This document shows, piece after piece, positions 34,729-43,882 of a stretch of 64,000 nucleotides of DNA. The translations under genes and the position numbers were made by a program. How positions within the stretch are numbered: the first letter of the stretch is position 1; each line of letters starts with the position of its first letter. The stretch is from Paenibacillus_AA sp045062745 (GTDB lineage Bacteria; Bacillota; Bacilli; Paenibacillales; NBRC-103111): assembly GCF_045062745.1 (NCBI RefSeq), contig NZ_JBJGED010000024.1, forward strand, positions 1 to 64,000. Reading direction: 5' to 3'. The notes beneath the pieces were generated by a model. That model was not told the DNA's origin, made no database searches, and saw only the letters and a program-made list of their open reading frames with translations.

Positions 34729-36042
34729 TTATTGTAGTTTTTGAATGCGGTCCATCTGACTGACGATGTCGGTCACGCGCACCCCGAAATTTTCGTCGAT
34801 TACGACGACTTCCCCTTTGGCTATCAGCTTGTTGTTCACAAGGATGTCCACCGGTTCCCCCGCCAATTTATCCAATTCGATAATGGACCCTTGCGAGAAT
34901 TCCAGTATCTCCTTGATTAATTTTTTCGTCCGGCCCAGCTCCACCGTCACCTTCAGCGGAATGTCGAGCAACAAATTCAGGTTCGTCTCGTCAGCCTGGA
35001 CGTGCGGTCCGCTCAGACTGCCGAATTGCGCGGGCTGCACACCCACATTGCGCTGCGGGAAATGCCCATAATTATTCGGCGTGTGCGGCTGTTGCGGCAT
35101 CGGCGGCGGATAGTTCGGCTGCTCGAACTGCGGCTGGTACATATACGGCTGCTGCCCGTATGGCTGTTGCGCGGGCGGCTGCTGGTACATCGGCTCTTGC
35201 GCGTACGACGGTTGCTGGTAAGCCGGTTGTGTGAACGGATCCTGCTGTACCTGCGGTGCAGGAGGCGGAGTGTAGGCAGGCTCCGGCGTACTCGGCTTGG
35301 TGGTGGGCTTCGGACTCGGCTCGAGCTCGAATTCCGAGACGTCCAGGTTGGCGCCGCCCATCAGAATCGAGACCATGTCCTTCGCGAAGGACACGGGCAA
35401 CAGCTGCATAATCGTCGAGTCGATCAGATCCCCGATGATGAGCCGGAACGAGATTTTCACGAATACGTCTTCGTGCGGCAGCGAATTCCGGCTGTCCCCA
35501 TTGGCCATATCGAGGATGTTAATCCCAGGCGGGGAGATGTTCACGAACCGGTTGAAGATCGTCGACATCGAAGTCGCGGACGAGCCCATCATCTGGTTCA
35601 TCGCTTCCTGGACGGCACTGATGTGGATCTCGGACAGCTCGTCGCCCTCCACCACGTTGCCGGTCCCGCCCATCATGAGATCGGCGATGACTTGCGCATC
35701 CCGCGTCTTGATCACGAGCAGGTTAATGCCGTCGAACCCGTCGACGTAATTGACCGACACGGCTACATGCGGGACGGGGAACTCTCGCTCCAACTCAATG
35801 CGGGGAATGACCGACACCTTAGGTGTTGTAATATCGACTTTCTTCCCGAGCAACGTCGACAACGCGGTGGCCGCACTGCCGAACGTGATGTTGCCGATTT
35901 CCCCGAGCGCATCTTGTTCGATGGGGGTCAAGTAATCGTCTACGCTCGCGGATCCGCCGAAATCGAGGGAATCCTCTTCTACGGTTTGCCTCAATAAGGC
36001 GTCTATTTCTTCTTGTGACAAATAATCTTTGTTATTCGTCAT
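34729..36042 (-). CDS. fliY: Flagellar motor switch phosphatase FliY
   Basis: C-ring component (FliN-type) with CheY-P phosphatase activity. About 437 residues. N-terminal CheY-binding peptide (YLSQEEIDALL), CheC-like domain with both catalytic helices (ALGEIGNITFG with Glu48/Asn51; AVQEAMNQMMG with Glu146/Asn149), a Pro/Gln/Tyr-rich linker (about 245–350) and a C-terminal SpoA/FliN domain (VTVELGRTKKLIKEILEF, in part). ATG at 36042 is preferred because GAGGGGG lies nine bases upstream; two ATGs just before it have no spacing. It overlaps fliM. Confidence 0.97.
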   Translation of the reverse strand: MTNNKDYLSQEEIDALLRQTVEEDSLDFGGSASVDDYLTPIEQDALGEIGNITFGSAATALSTLLGKKVDITTPKVSVIPRIELEREFPVPHVAVSVNYVDGFDGINLLVIKTRDAQVIADLMMGGTGNVVEGDELSEIHISAVQEAMNQMMGSSATSMSTIFNRFVNISPPGINILDMANGDSRNSLPHEDVFVKISFRLIIGDLIDSTIMQLLPVSFAKDMVSILMGGANLDVSEFELEPSPKPTTKPSTPEPAYTPPPAPQVQQDPFTQPAYQQPSYAQEPMYQQPPAQQPYGQQPYMYQPQFEQPNYPPPMPQQPHTPNNYGHFPQRNVGVQPAQFGSLSGPHVQADETNLNLLLDIPLKVTVELGRTKKLIKEILEFSQGSIIELDKLAGEPVDILVNNKLIAKGEVVVIDENFGVRVTDIVSQMDRIQKLQ

Positions 36043-37030
36043 ATTCATCATCCCCCTCGCTGACTATCTCCGTTATTTGAACGGCCAGCCGGTCTTTAAT
36101 CGTGCCGGGACTACCGATAAATTTCAGTTTTTCGCCTACCTTAATATCCAGCCCTTGATCGACTTCCTTGTTCAGCGTAATGACGTCGCCCACATTCAAG
36201 TTCAGGAACTCCCGGACGTTGATCACAGAAGTCCCCAGCTCCGCGATGATCGGAAGTCTGGCTTTGTTCACGCGTGCTTTTAAGGTCTCCTCTTCCTCGG
36301 GAGCCCGACTCTTGCGCTGGGATAAAAATTGATGATGAACCGACAGCCGAGGCATAATCGGCTCGATGACGACATGCGGGATACAGAGATTGATCATCCC
36401 GGTCGTGTCTCCGATTTTCGTCGTTAGTGAGATCAGCGCGATCGTCTCGTTCGGGGATACGATCTGCATGAACTGCGGATTCGTCTCCAACGTTTCGAGA
36501 CGTGGCGATATGTCAATCACGGTTTTCCAGGCTTCCTGCAAACTGTCGAACGCCCGGCTGAAGATGCGCTCCATCACGATCGTCTCGATCTCGGTGAGCG
36601 AGTTGATTTTGGCTGGCGAATTGCCGGGTCCCCCCAGCATCCGGTCCAGCATGGCGAACGCCACGTTGGGATGTACTTCTAGCACCATCCGGCCTTCCAG
36701 CGGCTCGGCCTCGAAAATGTTCAGAATCGTCATCTTCGGAATGGAGCGGATGAACTCGTCATAAGGCAGCTGCTCGACTTGAACGACGTTAATCTGGACG
36801 AACGTACGAAGCTGAGCGGAAAAGTAAGTGGTCAAGTAGCGGGCGAAATTCTCATGAATCCGCGTCAAGCTGCGAATGTGATCCTTGGAGAAACGGGTGG
36901 CGCGCTTGAAATCGTAGGCTTTCACCCTTTTCTGGGTTTCTTCCTTTTTCAATTCCTCCGCGTCCATCTCTCCGGAGGAGAGCGCCGCCAGCAAAGCGTC
37001 GATCTCATTCTGGGATAGTACGTCTACCAA
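36032..37030 (-). CDS. fliM: Flagellar motor switch protein FliM
   Basis: C-ring protein that binds CheY-P and sets rotation direction. 332 residues. N-terminal CheY-binding peptide LSQNEIDALLAAL, middle domain with HENFARYLTTYFSAQLR and the GGxG-type motif (DRMLGGPG), and a C-terminal SpoA domain (INVREFLNLNVGDVITLN, in part). The downstream fliY start lies inside its last codons. Confidence 0.98.
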   Translation of the reverse strand: MVDVLSQNEIDALLAALSSGEMDAEELKKEETQKRVKAYDFKRATRFSKDHIRSLTRIHENFARYLTTYFSAQLRTFVQINVVQVEQLPYDEFIRSIPKMTILNIFEAEPLEGRMVLEVHPNVAFAMLDRMLGGPGNSPAKINSLTEIETIVMERIFSRAFDSLQEAWKTVIDISPRLETLETNPQFMQIVSPNETIALISLTTKIGDTTGMINLCIPHVVIEPIMPRLSVHHQFLSQRKSRAPEEEETLKARVNKARLPIIAELGTSVINVREFLNLNVGDVITLNKEVDQGLDIKVGEKLKFIGSPGTIKDRLAVQITEIVSEGDDEYDE

Positions 37031-37063
37031 TTTCGATTCACCCCCTTACAAGCCGTCCGTTCC

Positions 37064-37546
37064 TTAGTTCAATACGATGTTGATGTTGGTGATGTCCACT
37101 TGACGCAGCTTGCCCGCGGTCAAGATCGGATTGATCTTGTTGATCAGCGAGGTGCTGATGAGATCGTAGCCTTTGCTCCCGCGGATCTGATCGGCGCTCA
37201 TGTCGGCCAGCGTCTGAATGATGATCGCTTTGACCCGGGTCGATAATTTCTCGAACTCTTCCTTCGATTTTTTGCTGTCCAGCTCGAAGGCGAAGCTGAT
37301 CTTCACGAAGTCCTTGCCGGTCAAGTTCGTCGTAATATCCGTCATCTCTACGGTTTGGGCGACGATCTGATCGGCCGTCAGTCGCTTCGGCTTCACCCCG
37401 TCCACGGAAGTCGCCGCCTGCAGCGCGGGATCGTCTCCTTGGGCTTGCTTATCGAGGTAATTCCACAGCACGAAACCAGCCAGGGCAATCAGGGTGATCG
37501 AGATGAGGATCATAATGAGCCATTGCAACATTCTACTTTTGAACAC
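37064..37546 (-). CDS. fliL: Flagellar basal-body-associated protein FliL
   Basis: Associates with stators and supports torque. 160 residues with one N-terminal membrane helix (MILISITLIALAGFVLWNYL) and the FliL periplasmic domain (FVKISFAFELDSKKSKEEFE, in part). Start is GTG with GGAGGAA ten bases upstream. It lies between swrD and fliM. Confidence 0.96.
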   Translation of the reverse strand: MFKSRMLQWLIMILISITLIALAGFVLWNYLDKQAQGDDPALQAATSVDGVKPKRLTADQIVAQTVEMTDITTNLTGKDFVKISFAFELDSKKSKEEFEKLSTRVKAIIIQTLADMSADQIRGSKGYDLISTSLINKINPILTAGKLRQVDITNINIVLN

Positions 37547-37548
37547 GT

Positions 37549-37773
37549 CTACGATTCCTCCTGCACACTGGTATTCTTGAAGGCCACCCTGATTGGCCCG
37601 ATCTGCTGCATGTAATTTTTTACTAAGCTTACCACATGGGAGACATCTTCGAGAACGATAAATTTCTTGCCGGTTGTCAGCGTTATAAGCGTATCCGGCG
37701 TCTCTTCGATCATCTCGATCAACAGGGCGTTGAGCGTGAGCTTGCTCCCGTTCAGCCGCGTAACTTGGATCAC
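37549..37773 (-). CDS. swrD: SwrD/FlbD family flagellar protein
   Basis: 74 residues. The short motif MIQVTRLNGSKLTLNALLIE and the following TPDTLITLTTGKKFIVLE are the whole family signature. In B. subtilis the counterpart (formerly YlzI) increases motor torque and swarming. GTG start with GGGAGGG seven bases upstream; 2 bases before fliL. Confidence 0.92.
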   Translation of the reverse strand: MIQVTRLNGSKLTLNALLIEMIEETPDTLITLTTGKKFIVLEDVSHVVSLVKNYMQQIGPIRVAFKNTSVQEES

Positions 37774-37892
37774 AACTTTCCCTCCCGAAACGGTACCGAA
37801 TCCCCCCAGTACATGGCTGGGGTCCGGCTTTATTAGCCGATCGCTCAGGGGACGGCAGGTACCGCCCCCCGAGCCGGATCAGCGGGTCAAGC

Positions 37893-38711
37893 TTAACGCT
37901 TCAGGTTCAAGATCTCCTGCAGCACTTCGTCCGAAGTCGTGATGATTCTTGAGTTCGCCTGGAAGCCGCGCTGGGCGACGATCATCTCGGTCAACTCGTT
38001 CGTCAGCTCGACGTTCGACATCTCCAGCTGGCCGGAAATGATGGCGCCCGTGCCAGTTGCTTGATCGTTGGCTTGCAGCAATTCGAAGTCAGGCTCGGTG
38101 GTGGCGTTCGGCGTTGTGCGATACAAGTTGCTTCCGACCTTCTCGAGACCCGCCGGGTTCGTCATCTTCACCACACCTACAAAAATATCGGTAGTTTCAG
38201 CAGTGCCATCCTCGTTGATGCCGATAATTTCCCCATTCTGCGAGATAGAGAACGCTACAATCGTATCATCGAGTACGATGGGGGTACCGTCAGTAGAAAG
38301 GACATGCATCCCGTCAGGGTTGACGAGGTTGCGAGCCGCGTCGATCGTGAAATTGCCTGCCCGAGTCAAGAATCTAGTGGTCCCGTCATCCGGTGTGACC
38401 GCGAAAAACCCGTCGCCGTCAATCCGCAAGTCCGTCACTTGATTCGTCGTCATCGCGCTGCCAGGCGCATGGATCGTATCGATCGCCGCCACAGTCACCC
38501 CAAGGCCGATCTGCTTGGCATTGACCCCGCCGAGACCTCCGTCGACCGGAGCGGTGACGCCGGCCACGGTCTGGCTAAGAATATCTTTGAACATGACCCG
38601 GCTGCCTTTGAACCCTACGGTATTCACATTCGCAATGTTGTTGCCGATGACATCCAACTTCGTCTGAAACCCTCTCATACCGGACACGCCGGAATACAGG
38701 GATCTTAACAT
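37893..38711 (-). CDS. flgE: Flagellar hook protein FlgE (short, FlgG-like form)
   Basis: 272 residues. N-terminal rod/hook motif (MLRSLYSGVSGMRGFQTKLD; VIGNNIANVNTVGFKGSR) and C-terminal EMIVAQRGFQANSRIITTSD are clear. Length and position (flgD, then this gene, then swrD) match the B. subtilis hook protein FlgE, which was once called FlgG. Automatic annotation may use either name. The middle domain (about 80–190) is compact, as in Bacillota hooks. Confidence 0.88.
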   Translation of the reverse strand: MLRSLYSGVSGMRGFQTKLDVIGNNIANVNTVGFKGSRVMFKDILSQTVAGVTAPVDGGLGGVNAKQIGLGVTVAAIDTIHAPGSAMTTNQVTDLRIDGDGFFAVTPDDGTTRFLTRAGNFTIDAARNLVNPDGMHVLSTDGTPIVLDDTIVAFSISQNGEIIGINEDGTAETTDIFVGVVKMTNPAGLEKVGSNLYRTTPNATTEPDFELLQANDQATGTGAIISGQLEMSNVELTNELTEMIVAQRGFQANSRIITTSDEVLQEILNLKR

Positions 38712-38804
38712 TCCTCTTCCTCCTCAACCGTTCATCCTGCCAATTGTAGTTCGCGTCAGTCGTTCGGCGAACCTCGGGCTTCCTGAGAAAGGGCCGGCCC
38801 GTTA

Positions 38805-39200
38805 TTAAATGATGATGGCGCTGTCGATTTGCGTAAACACGTTATCTTTCATTGATGTGCCATCCATGGCGGTGACGATCGTCCGGTTCTTCACATTCAC
38901 GATCAGGGCGATATTGTCCATCAGCACGAGCGATTCTTTCGAGCCTTTGGCGGCGGCCTTGTCGATCGCCGATTGAATTCTTGACAGCTGCTCCGGCTTC
39001 AACTGGATTCCGCGCTGCTGCAAACGAGTCTCGGCGTGCTGACTCAGCCGGACAACATTGTCCTGCAAGACCTCCTGGAACGATCGGGCTCCTGCTCCCG
39101 GATACGCGGCGGATGGAGTAACGGGCTTACGGGGTGCGACCGGCGGCGCCATGTTCGGATACAGCTGTCCGACTGATATGCGATCGGCCACTACAACCAC
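38805..39200 (-). CDS. TIGR02530-family flagellar operon protein
   Basis: About 131 residues with QHAETRLQQRGIQLKPEQLS and KGSKESLVLMDNIALIVNVK, typical of the small protein often encoded between flgD and flgE in Bacillota and Clostridia. Its exact role in hook assembly is not established. Several GTG codons lie near the start; GTG at 39200, immediately after the flgD stop, has GGAGG five bases upstream. Confidence 0.85.
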   Translation of the reverse strand: MVVVADRISVGQLYPNMAPPVAPRKPVTPSAAYPGAGARSFQEVLQDNVVRLSQHAETRLQQRGIQLKPEQLSRIQSAIDKAAAKGSKESLVLMDNIALIVNVKNRTIVTAMDGTSMKDNVFTQIDSAIII

Positions 39201-39623
39201 CTACTCCTCCCAGATTTTACTGATTTGCTCGAGCGGTACATCCTGGTCCCCAACATGCACGTACTGTTGGCCATCCTTGATGTTGATCGCCGTCACTTGG
39301 CCGGATTTGACCACTTCCTGCTGCGATTCGGGATCGATAAGCGTCCAATTGATCGACTTGCCGATCAGCGAGGACGACCATCCGATCGATTGGCGCAGCA
39401 TTCTCATCTCAGTCGCCATGTTCGACAATTGCTCCACGGACGTGAACTGGGCCATTTGCGCGATAAACTCTTTATCCTGCAAGGGCTGCGTCGGGTCCTG
39501 GTGGGAGATCTGCGTGACGAGAATCTTCAGGAACTCGTCCCGGCCCAGGTTGCTCGAGCCGGTCTTGCGCGATGTATTGTTGTAATAGTACGTTCCGTTC
39601 GAAACGCCTACCGGAGACGCCAT
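39201..39623 (-). CDS. flgD: Flagellar hook assembly (scaffolding) protein FlgD
   Basis: 140 residues, the short Bacillota form without the C-terminal Ig-like domains. The N-terminal LGRDEFLKILVTQISHQDPTQPLQDKEF motif (given only by its landmarks FLKILVTQ and QDPTQPLQD) and FTSVEQLSNM are diagnostic. It caps the growing hook. It follows fliK and precedes the TIGR02530 gene. Confidence 0.97.
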   Translation of the reverse strand: MASPVGVSNGTYYYNNTSRKTGSSNLGRDEFLKILVTQISHQDPTQPLQDKEFIAQMAQFTSVEQLSNMATEMRMLRQSIGWSSSLIGKSINWTLIDPESQQEVVKSGQVTAINIKDGQQYVHVGDQDVPLEQISKIWEE

Positions 39624-39655
39624 GGGCTCTCCTCCTCCACAGAGTTGAATTGCGG

Positions 39656-41134
39656 TTAAGCGGAAACGTCGAACGAGCTGCCGGCGAGTGCGGCTCGGCG
39701 AGCGGCCAACTGGGCGAGCTCGGCGTCGAAGTCGATGGCGAGATCTTCGCCGTCACCCTTCGGGCCTTGCTGCTTGCGGTTGAACTGCTGCGACGATTGC
39801 TGCTGGCGCTGCTCCTGGAAGCTGGCGAATGCCGCCGCTTGCCCTTGTGCAACCTCCAACCGGTCGACTTGCAGCCCTTGGCTTTGCAGCACGGCTCTCA
39901 GCTGAGGCAGTTGGCTCTCCAGCATATCCTTGCCGTGTACCGTGTCGGCTACGAACTGGGCGACGAGGTGACCGTTTTGCATCGACATCTTCACGTCGAC
40001 TTGGCCGAGATGCTCCGGCATCAGCGTAATCTTGATGGCTGAGTGTCCGCCGGTTGCTTGCATGTTCATCGATTTCATCAGCTGACTCATTTCTTGCGCA
40101 AAGCGATGGGCGGATACAGGCGCGTCTGCCTTCACGACGGCATCCGTCGCCGTCGGCATCCGGAAGACGGCTGTCCCTTGCGTCGACTCCTCGCTGTCCG
40201 TAGAGCGGATGGCGTCAACAGGCACGCTCGCTTCAGCTGGCGATGCCGTTACAGCTCCGGATTCCGGAACCGGCGATACCGGTGCCTGCAGGTTCGCTCT
40301 CGCGGCCAGCATCGACAATCCGGTGTAGCTGCGGCCGTCGGCCACAAGCTGGACGAGCGGTTGGGACGCTGCGGCTGGAGCGTTCGATGACTTGTAAATC
40401 GGCTTGCGGGCAGTGATCAAGAGCGATTCGCGGCCGGCTGCAGCTTCATTCGGTTGGGCAGCGTTCGTCACTGCGACTGCAGCTTGTGCCGTCCCGCTTG
40501 CGGCTTCACGTGCTGCGGCGGCTTGGATTTCCGCCAGAACCGGCTTCAAGAGTTCCTTGAACGATTCCACGGACGGTTGTCCGGCTCCCGCTTGGTTCGA
40601 TTGCTGCTCGAGCATGGCGGTCAACAGCAGCAGCAGTTGGCGGGACGCTTGACCCGGCTCGTCTGTATGTACCGAAGAGACCGAAAGACCGGCATTCGCT
40701 TCACCCCCTGCGGTCGGATTCGAGTGTGCCGAGGAGAGCCATTGCAGCAGCAGAAGCTGCAGCTGGGCCAGGGCGTTCCCCGTGTCCATGGAGCCGTCGG
40801 CATACGCAGTGGCATCGCTGTCTGCTTGCTCGCTCGTGCCGTTCAGCAGCTGATTCAACAGTTGGAGCAGCGCTTGTGCCGGAGATACCTCCTGACCTTG
40901 CCCCTCCGAGCTCGTACTACCTAGCAAGCCTGGAAGCAGCAAGCCGACTAAGGCGCCGGGTGTCCCGGTTTCGGAAGTCGAGCTTTCATTCATCACCTGC
41001 GCTAACGCCTGGACGAAGGAACTGTTGCCCGCCGTACCGGTGCTGCTGTTGCCGCCCGCCGCGGAAGTGCCGGTCGCGCCTGCGCTGGCCGAGTTGCCGG
41101 CGGGAGCGGTCATGTTTGCTTGAATGGGATTCAT
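39656..41134 (-). CDS. fliK: Flagellar hook-length control protein FliK
   Basis: 492 residues, Ala/Gly/Ser/Gln-rich low complexity through most of its length, as expected for the molecular ruler. The conserved C-terminal domain (about 385–455) has IKITLMPEHLGQVDVKMSMQ (in part) and LPQLRAVLQSQGLQVDRLEV, the segment that interacts with FlhB. Overall conservation is low outside it. It lies between the motE-like gene and flgD. Confidence 0.93.
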   Translation of the reverse strand: MNPIQANMTAPAGNSASAGATGTSAAGGNSSTGTAGNSSFVQALAQVMNESSTSETGTPGALVGLLLPGLLGSTSSEGQGQEVSPAQALLQLLNQLLNGTSEQADSDATAYADGSMDTGNALAQLQLLLLQWLSSAHSNPTAGGEANAGLSVSSVHTDEPGQASRQLLLLLTAMLEQQSNQAGAGQPSVESFKELLKPVLAEIQAAAAREAASGTAQAAVAVTNAAQPNEAAAGRESLLITARKPIYKSSNAPAAASQPLVQLVADGRSYTGLSMLAARANLQAPVSPVPESGAVTASPAEASVPVDAIRSTDSEESTQGTAVFRMPTATDAVVKADAPVSAHRFAQEMSQLMKSMNMQATGGHSAIKITLMPEHLGQVDVKMSMQNGHLVAQFVADTVHGKDMLESQLPQLRAVLQSQGLQVDRLEVAQGQAAAFASFQEQRQQQSSQQFNRKQQGPKGDGEDLAIDFDAELAQLAARRAALAGSSFDVSA

Positions 41135-41190
41135 AATTTGATTTCACCTCCTTTCCATGCTGTTCGTTGTGCCTTCACCGGATCGCGACT

Positions 41191-42090
41191 TTACTGCGTC
41201 AGCTTCGATGACAGCGTCGCGGCGATCGCTTTGTTCGTCTTCGAGATCTCGGCCAATACCCGGGAACGCGCCGCGCTGTCCATCGTGCTCAGGATCGACA
41301 TAACCTTCGCCTGGTTGAGCGTGTTCATCTCGAGCAGAATGGTCGCCGCACTTTTCGCATCCATCGCAGAGAACGTCGCGCCGAGATCCTCCTTGCTGAT
41401 CTGCTGCGGCGTCGCCGCCTGAGCCTGGTTGACCTCCAGCCGCTCTTGCAGGGCGGCCATCTGCCGGTCCTTCGAAGGGACGATATCCTTCAGTTGAATC
41501 GAGGCGTCCGCCGCCTTCTTCGGGTCCATCTTCTCCAGCACTTTCCCGCGATCGTCCGGCTTCATTTCGCTCAGGACGAGCACCGCTTCCTTCAGCGTCA
41601 TATTTTCCAGAATCGGAGCGGATTTGCTCGGCAGCATTTTCGCATACATATTCGCCAATTGCTGCACTTGCGCCCGGTATTCCTCGTCAGTCTGCGACTT
41701 TGTCTTCATCTGCTCTTCAAGCGCCGCCACCTTGGCGTTCAAATCCTTGATCGTCTGATCTTTCTTCTGGTTGTTCGAGTCGGTCGCGTTCAGGTCCGCT
41801 TCGAGCTGCTTGATCGTATTCTTCAGCTCTTCCACCTGTGCATCCGGCGTCGTTTCCGTTCCGCCCGTCTTCGCCGGAGTGGTCCGGTCTGCAGGCTTCG
41901 CCGGGTCCGGGATAATCTGATTCAGCACGGGAATCCGGTTCGCCGTCCGCAGCATGCCATTCAACAGACTTTGATCGAACATCGCGAAGAGGACGCCTAG
42001 CAAGACGACGGTGAAAATAATCGGCGTAGCGAAAAACAAAAATCGCTCAAACGCTCCGTATGATGATTTTTCGACGTCGGTTCTTGCCAT
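41191..42090 (-). CDS. MotE-family/YlxF-like protein
   Basis: 299 residues. N-terminal membrane helix (FLFFATPIIFTVVLLGVLFA), a coiled coil (about 85–140) and a C-terminal MgtE-intracellular-N-like domain (KAADASIQLKDIVPSKDRQM region and DAKSAATILLEMNTLNQAK). The family includes MotE of rhizobia, a chaperone of the motor protein MotC, and B. subtilis YlxF at the same place between fliJ and fliK. The role in Bacillota is not settled. Confidence 0.85.
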   Translation of the reverse strand: MARTDVEKSSYGAFERFLFFATPIIFTVVLLGVLFAMFDQSLLNGMLRTANRIPVLNQIIPDPAKPADRTTPAKTGGTETTPDAQVEELKNTIKQLEADLNATDSNNQKKDQTIKDLNAKVAALEEQMKTKSQTDEEYRAQVQQLANMYAKMLPSKSAPILENMTLKEAVLVLSEMKPDDRGKVLEKMDPKKAADASIQLKDIVPSKDRQMAALQERLEVNQAQAATPQQISKEDLGATFSAMDAKSAATILLEMNTLNQAKVMSILSTMDSAARSRVLAEISKTNKAIAATLSSKLTQ

Positions 42091-42114
42091 GCCGCCACCC
42101 CCTTTCCGTTGTCT

Positions 42115-42555
42115 TTACACCGTCTGTACGCGGCGGGTCAATGCAATCTCGTCCAGCTCGGCCTGCTCTTTCTTTTGCATCATCGAGATGAACTGGGCGT
42201 ACGCTTTCTCCTTCGCCTTCTCCCATACTTTCTCTTCCTTCATCTTCTCGCTAAGCTCTTGCTGCCGTTGTTCTACGAGCCGTTCGGCGGTCACGACCGC
42301 CTTCATCTTGCGGGAGATTTCCTTGTTCTGATACTCGACATAGTCCTGGAGCAGCATCAGTTGGGACGCGGTCGTCCGGTTGGCGGAGGCGTTCCCCAGC
42401 TGATGCTGCACTTCATCCTTGTGCGCTTCCAGGGCGGCCAGCTCGTTTCGCTCGCTATGGAGCAGCCCGATCGCCTCCGAGAGCCCCCATTCGGCCTGTA
42501 TTTTCTCGTTAGACTTCAGATCGACGAGTTTTTGCAACGGATATCGGAAATGCAT
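42115..42555 (-). CDS. fliJ: Flagellar export chaperone FliJ
   Basis: 146 residues, nearly all coiled coil. The N-terminus FRYPLQKLVDLKSNEK and the spacing of hydrophobic residues fit FliJ, which works with the FliI ATPase as a rotor-like stalk. It follows fliI by 4 bases. Confidence 0.93.
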   Translation of the reverse strand: MHFRYPLQKLVDLKSNEKIQAEWGLSEAIGLLHSERNELAALEAHKDEVQHQLGNASANRTTASQLMLLQDYVEYQNKEISRKMKAVVTAERLVEQRQQELSEKMKEEKVWEKAKEKAYAQFISMMQKKEQAELDEIALTRRVQTV

Positions 42556-42559
42556 CTAC

Positions 42560-43882
42560 TCAACCTCCGTGAAAATGTTGAATGAGGGTGTCGCACGCTT
42601 CCTGGTAATCCACCTTCTCCGACGTTTTCTGCCGCAGGTAGCCCCAGATCTCCGGAATATAATGAAGCGCGGTGTCGATATCTTGGTTCGATCCGCTTTG
42701 GTACGCCCCGATATTGATCAAGTCTTCCGAATCTTTATAAATAGCGAGCATTCGTTTCAATTGATCGGCGGCTTCGTTTTGCCGCTCCGGCACGATCTCC
42801 TTCATACAGCGGCTGATGCTCGCCAGCACGTTGATTGCCGGATAATGTCCCTTGTTCGCCAAATTCCGGTCCAGTACGATGTGACCGTCCAATATTCCGC
42901 GTACCGTATCGGCGATCGGCTCGTTCATATCGTCGCCATCCACCAGTACGGTGTAGAACGCGGTAATCGATCCTTTGGGTCCCGTCCCGGCACGCTCCAG
43001 CAGCTTTGGCAAGCTCGCGAACACGGACGGCGTATACCCCCGTGTCGCCGGCGGCTCGCCGACCGCAAGCCCCACTTCCCGCAGTGCCGTCGCATAGCGG
43101 GTGACGGAATCCATCATGAGCATGACGTTCATCCCGCGGTCCCGGAAATACTCCGCTATCGAGGTGGCGATTAACGCCCCCTTGATTCGAATCAGAGCCG
43201 GCTGATCGGAGGTCGCCACGATGACGACCGAGCGGGCCAACCCTTCCGGACCCAAGTCCCGCTCGATGAAGTCGAGCACCTCGCGGCCTCGCTCCCCGAT
43301 CAGCGCGATCACGTTCACGTCGGCGGAGGTGTTGCGAGCGATCATGCCCATGAGCGTACTCTTCCCGACGCCGGACCCGGCGAAGATGCCGACGCGCTGG
43401 CCTTTGCCGATCGTGAGCAGCCCGTCGATGCAGCGTACGCCGACGCTGATCGGCTCCAGTACGCGCTGACGCTTCAGCGGGTTGCTGGGCAAGTTCGTCG
43501 TCAGCACCTGAGCCATGCGCGATGGGAGCAGACTGCCGTCCATCGGCTGACCTAGTCCGTCGAGCACTTTGCCGAGCAGCTCGTGGCCGACCGATACGGT
43601 CAGCGGCTTGCCCGTCGCGACGACGTCACAGCCCGGTCCGATCGAATGCAGCTCCCCGAGCGGCATCAGGATAACCTTGTTGTTGCGGAATCCGACGACC
43701 TCCGCCTTGAGCGGCTGCGAAGACTTGAACGGATAGATGTGGCACACGTCGCCGACGCTGGCATCCGGGCCTTCCGATTCCACTGTCAACCCGATGACCT
43801 GGGTCACCTTGCCGTTAACCCGGATCGGATCCAGATGCTTCAGCTGCTCGATATACTTGTGTGCCTGCAGGCTGCTAGCCAT
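42560..43882 (-). CDS. fliI: Flagellum-specific ATPase FliI
   Basis: Export ATPase homologous to F1 beta. About 440 residues from ATG 43882, which lies within the last codons of fliH (8-base overlap); the frame is open 15 codons further upstream. Walker A GSGVGKST around 169–176, DMNEPIADTVRGILDGHIVL (in part), LMMDSVTR and PSVFASLPKLLERAG are all present. Confidence 0.97.
   Translation of the reverse strand: MASSLQAHKYIEQLKHLDPIRVNGKVTQVIGLTVESEGPDASVGDVCHIYPFKSSQPLKAEVVGFRNNKVILMPLGELHSIGPGCDVVATGKPLTVSVGHELLGKVLDGLGQPMDGSLLPSRMAQVLTTNLPSNPLKRQRVLEPISVGVRCIDGLLTIGKGQRVGIFAGSGVGKSTLMGMIARNTSADVNVIALIGERGREVLDFIERDLGPEGLARSVVIVATSDQPALIRIKGALIATSIAEYFRDRGMNVMLMMDSVTRYATALREVGLAVGEPPATRGYTPSVFASLPKLLERAGTGPKGSITAFYTVLVDGDDMNEPIADTVRGILDGHIVLDRNLANKGHYPAINVLASISRCMKEIVPERQNEAADQLKRMLAIYKDSEDLINIGAYQSGSNQDIDTALHYIPEIWGYLRQKTSEKVDYQEACDTLIQHFHGG

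Noticed and set aside
37774..37892. Several short GC hairpins between flgE and swrD considered as an internal terminator
   Set aside because: Stems are only five to six base pairs and no U-run follows in the direction of transcription.
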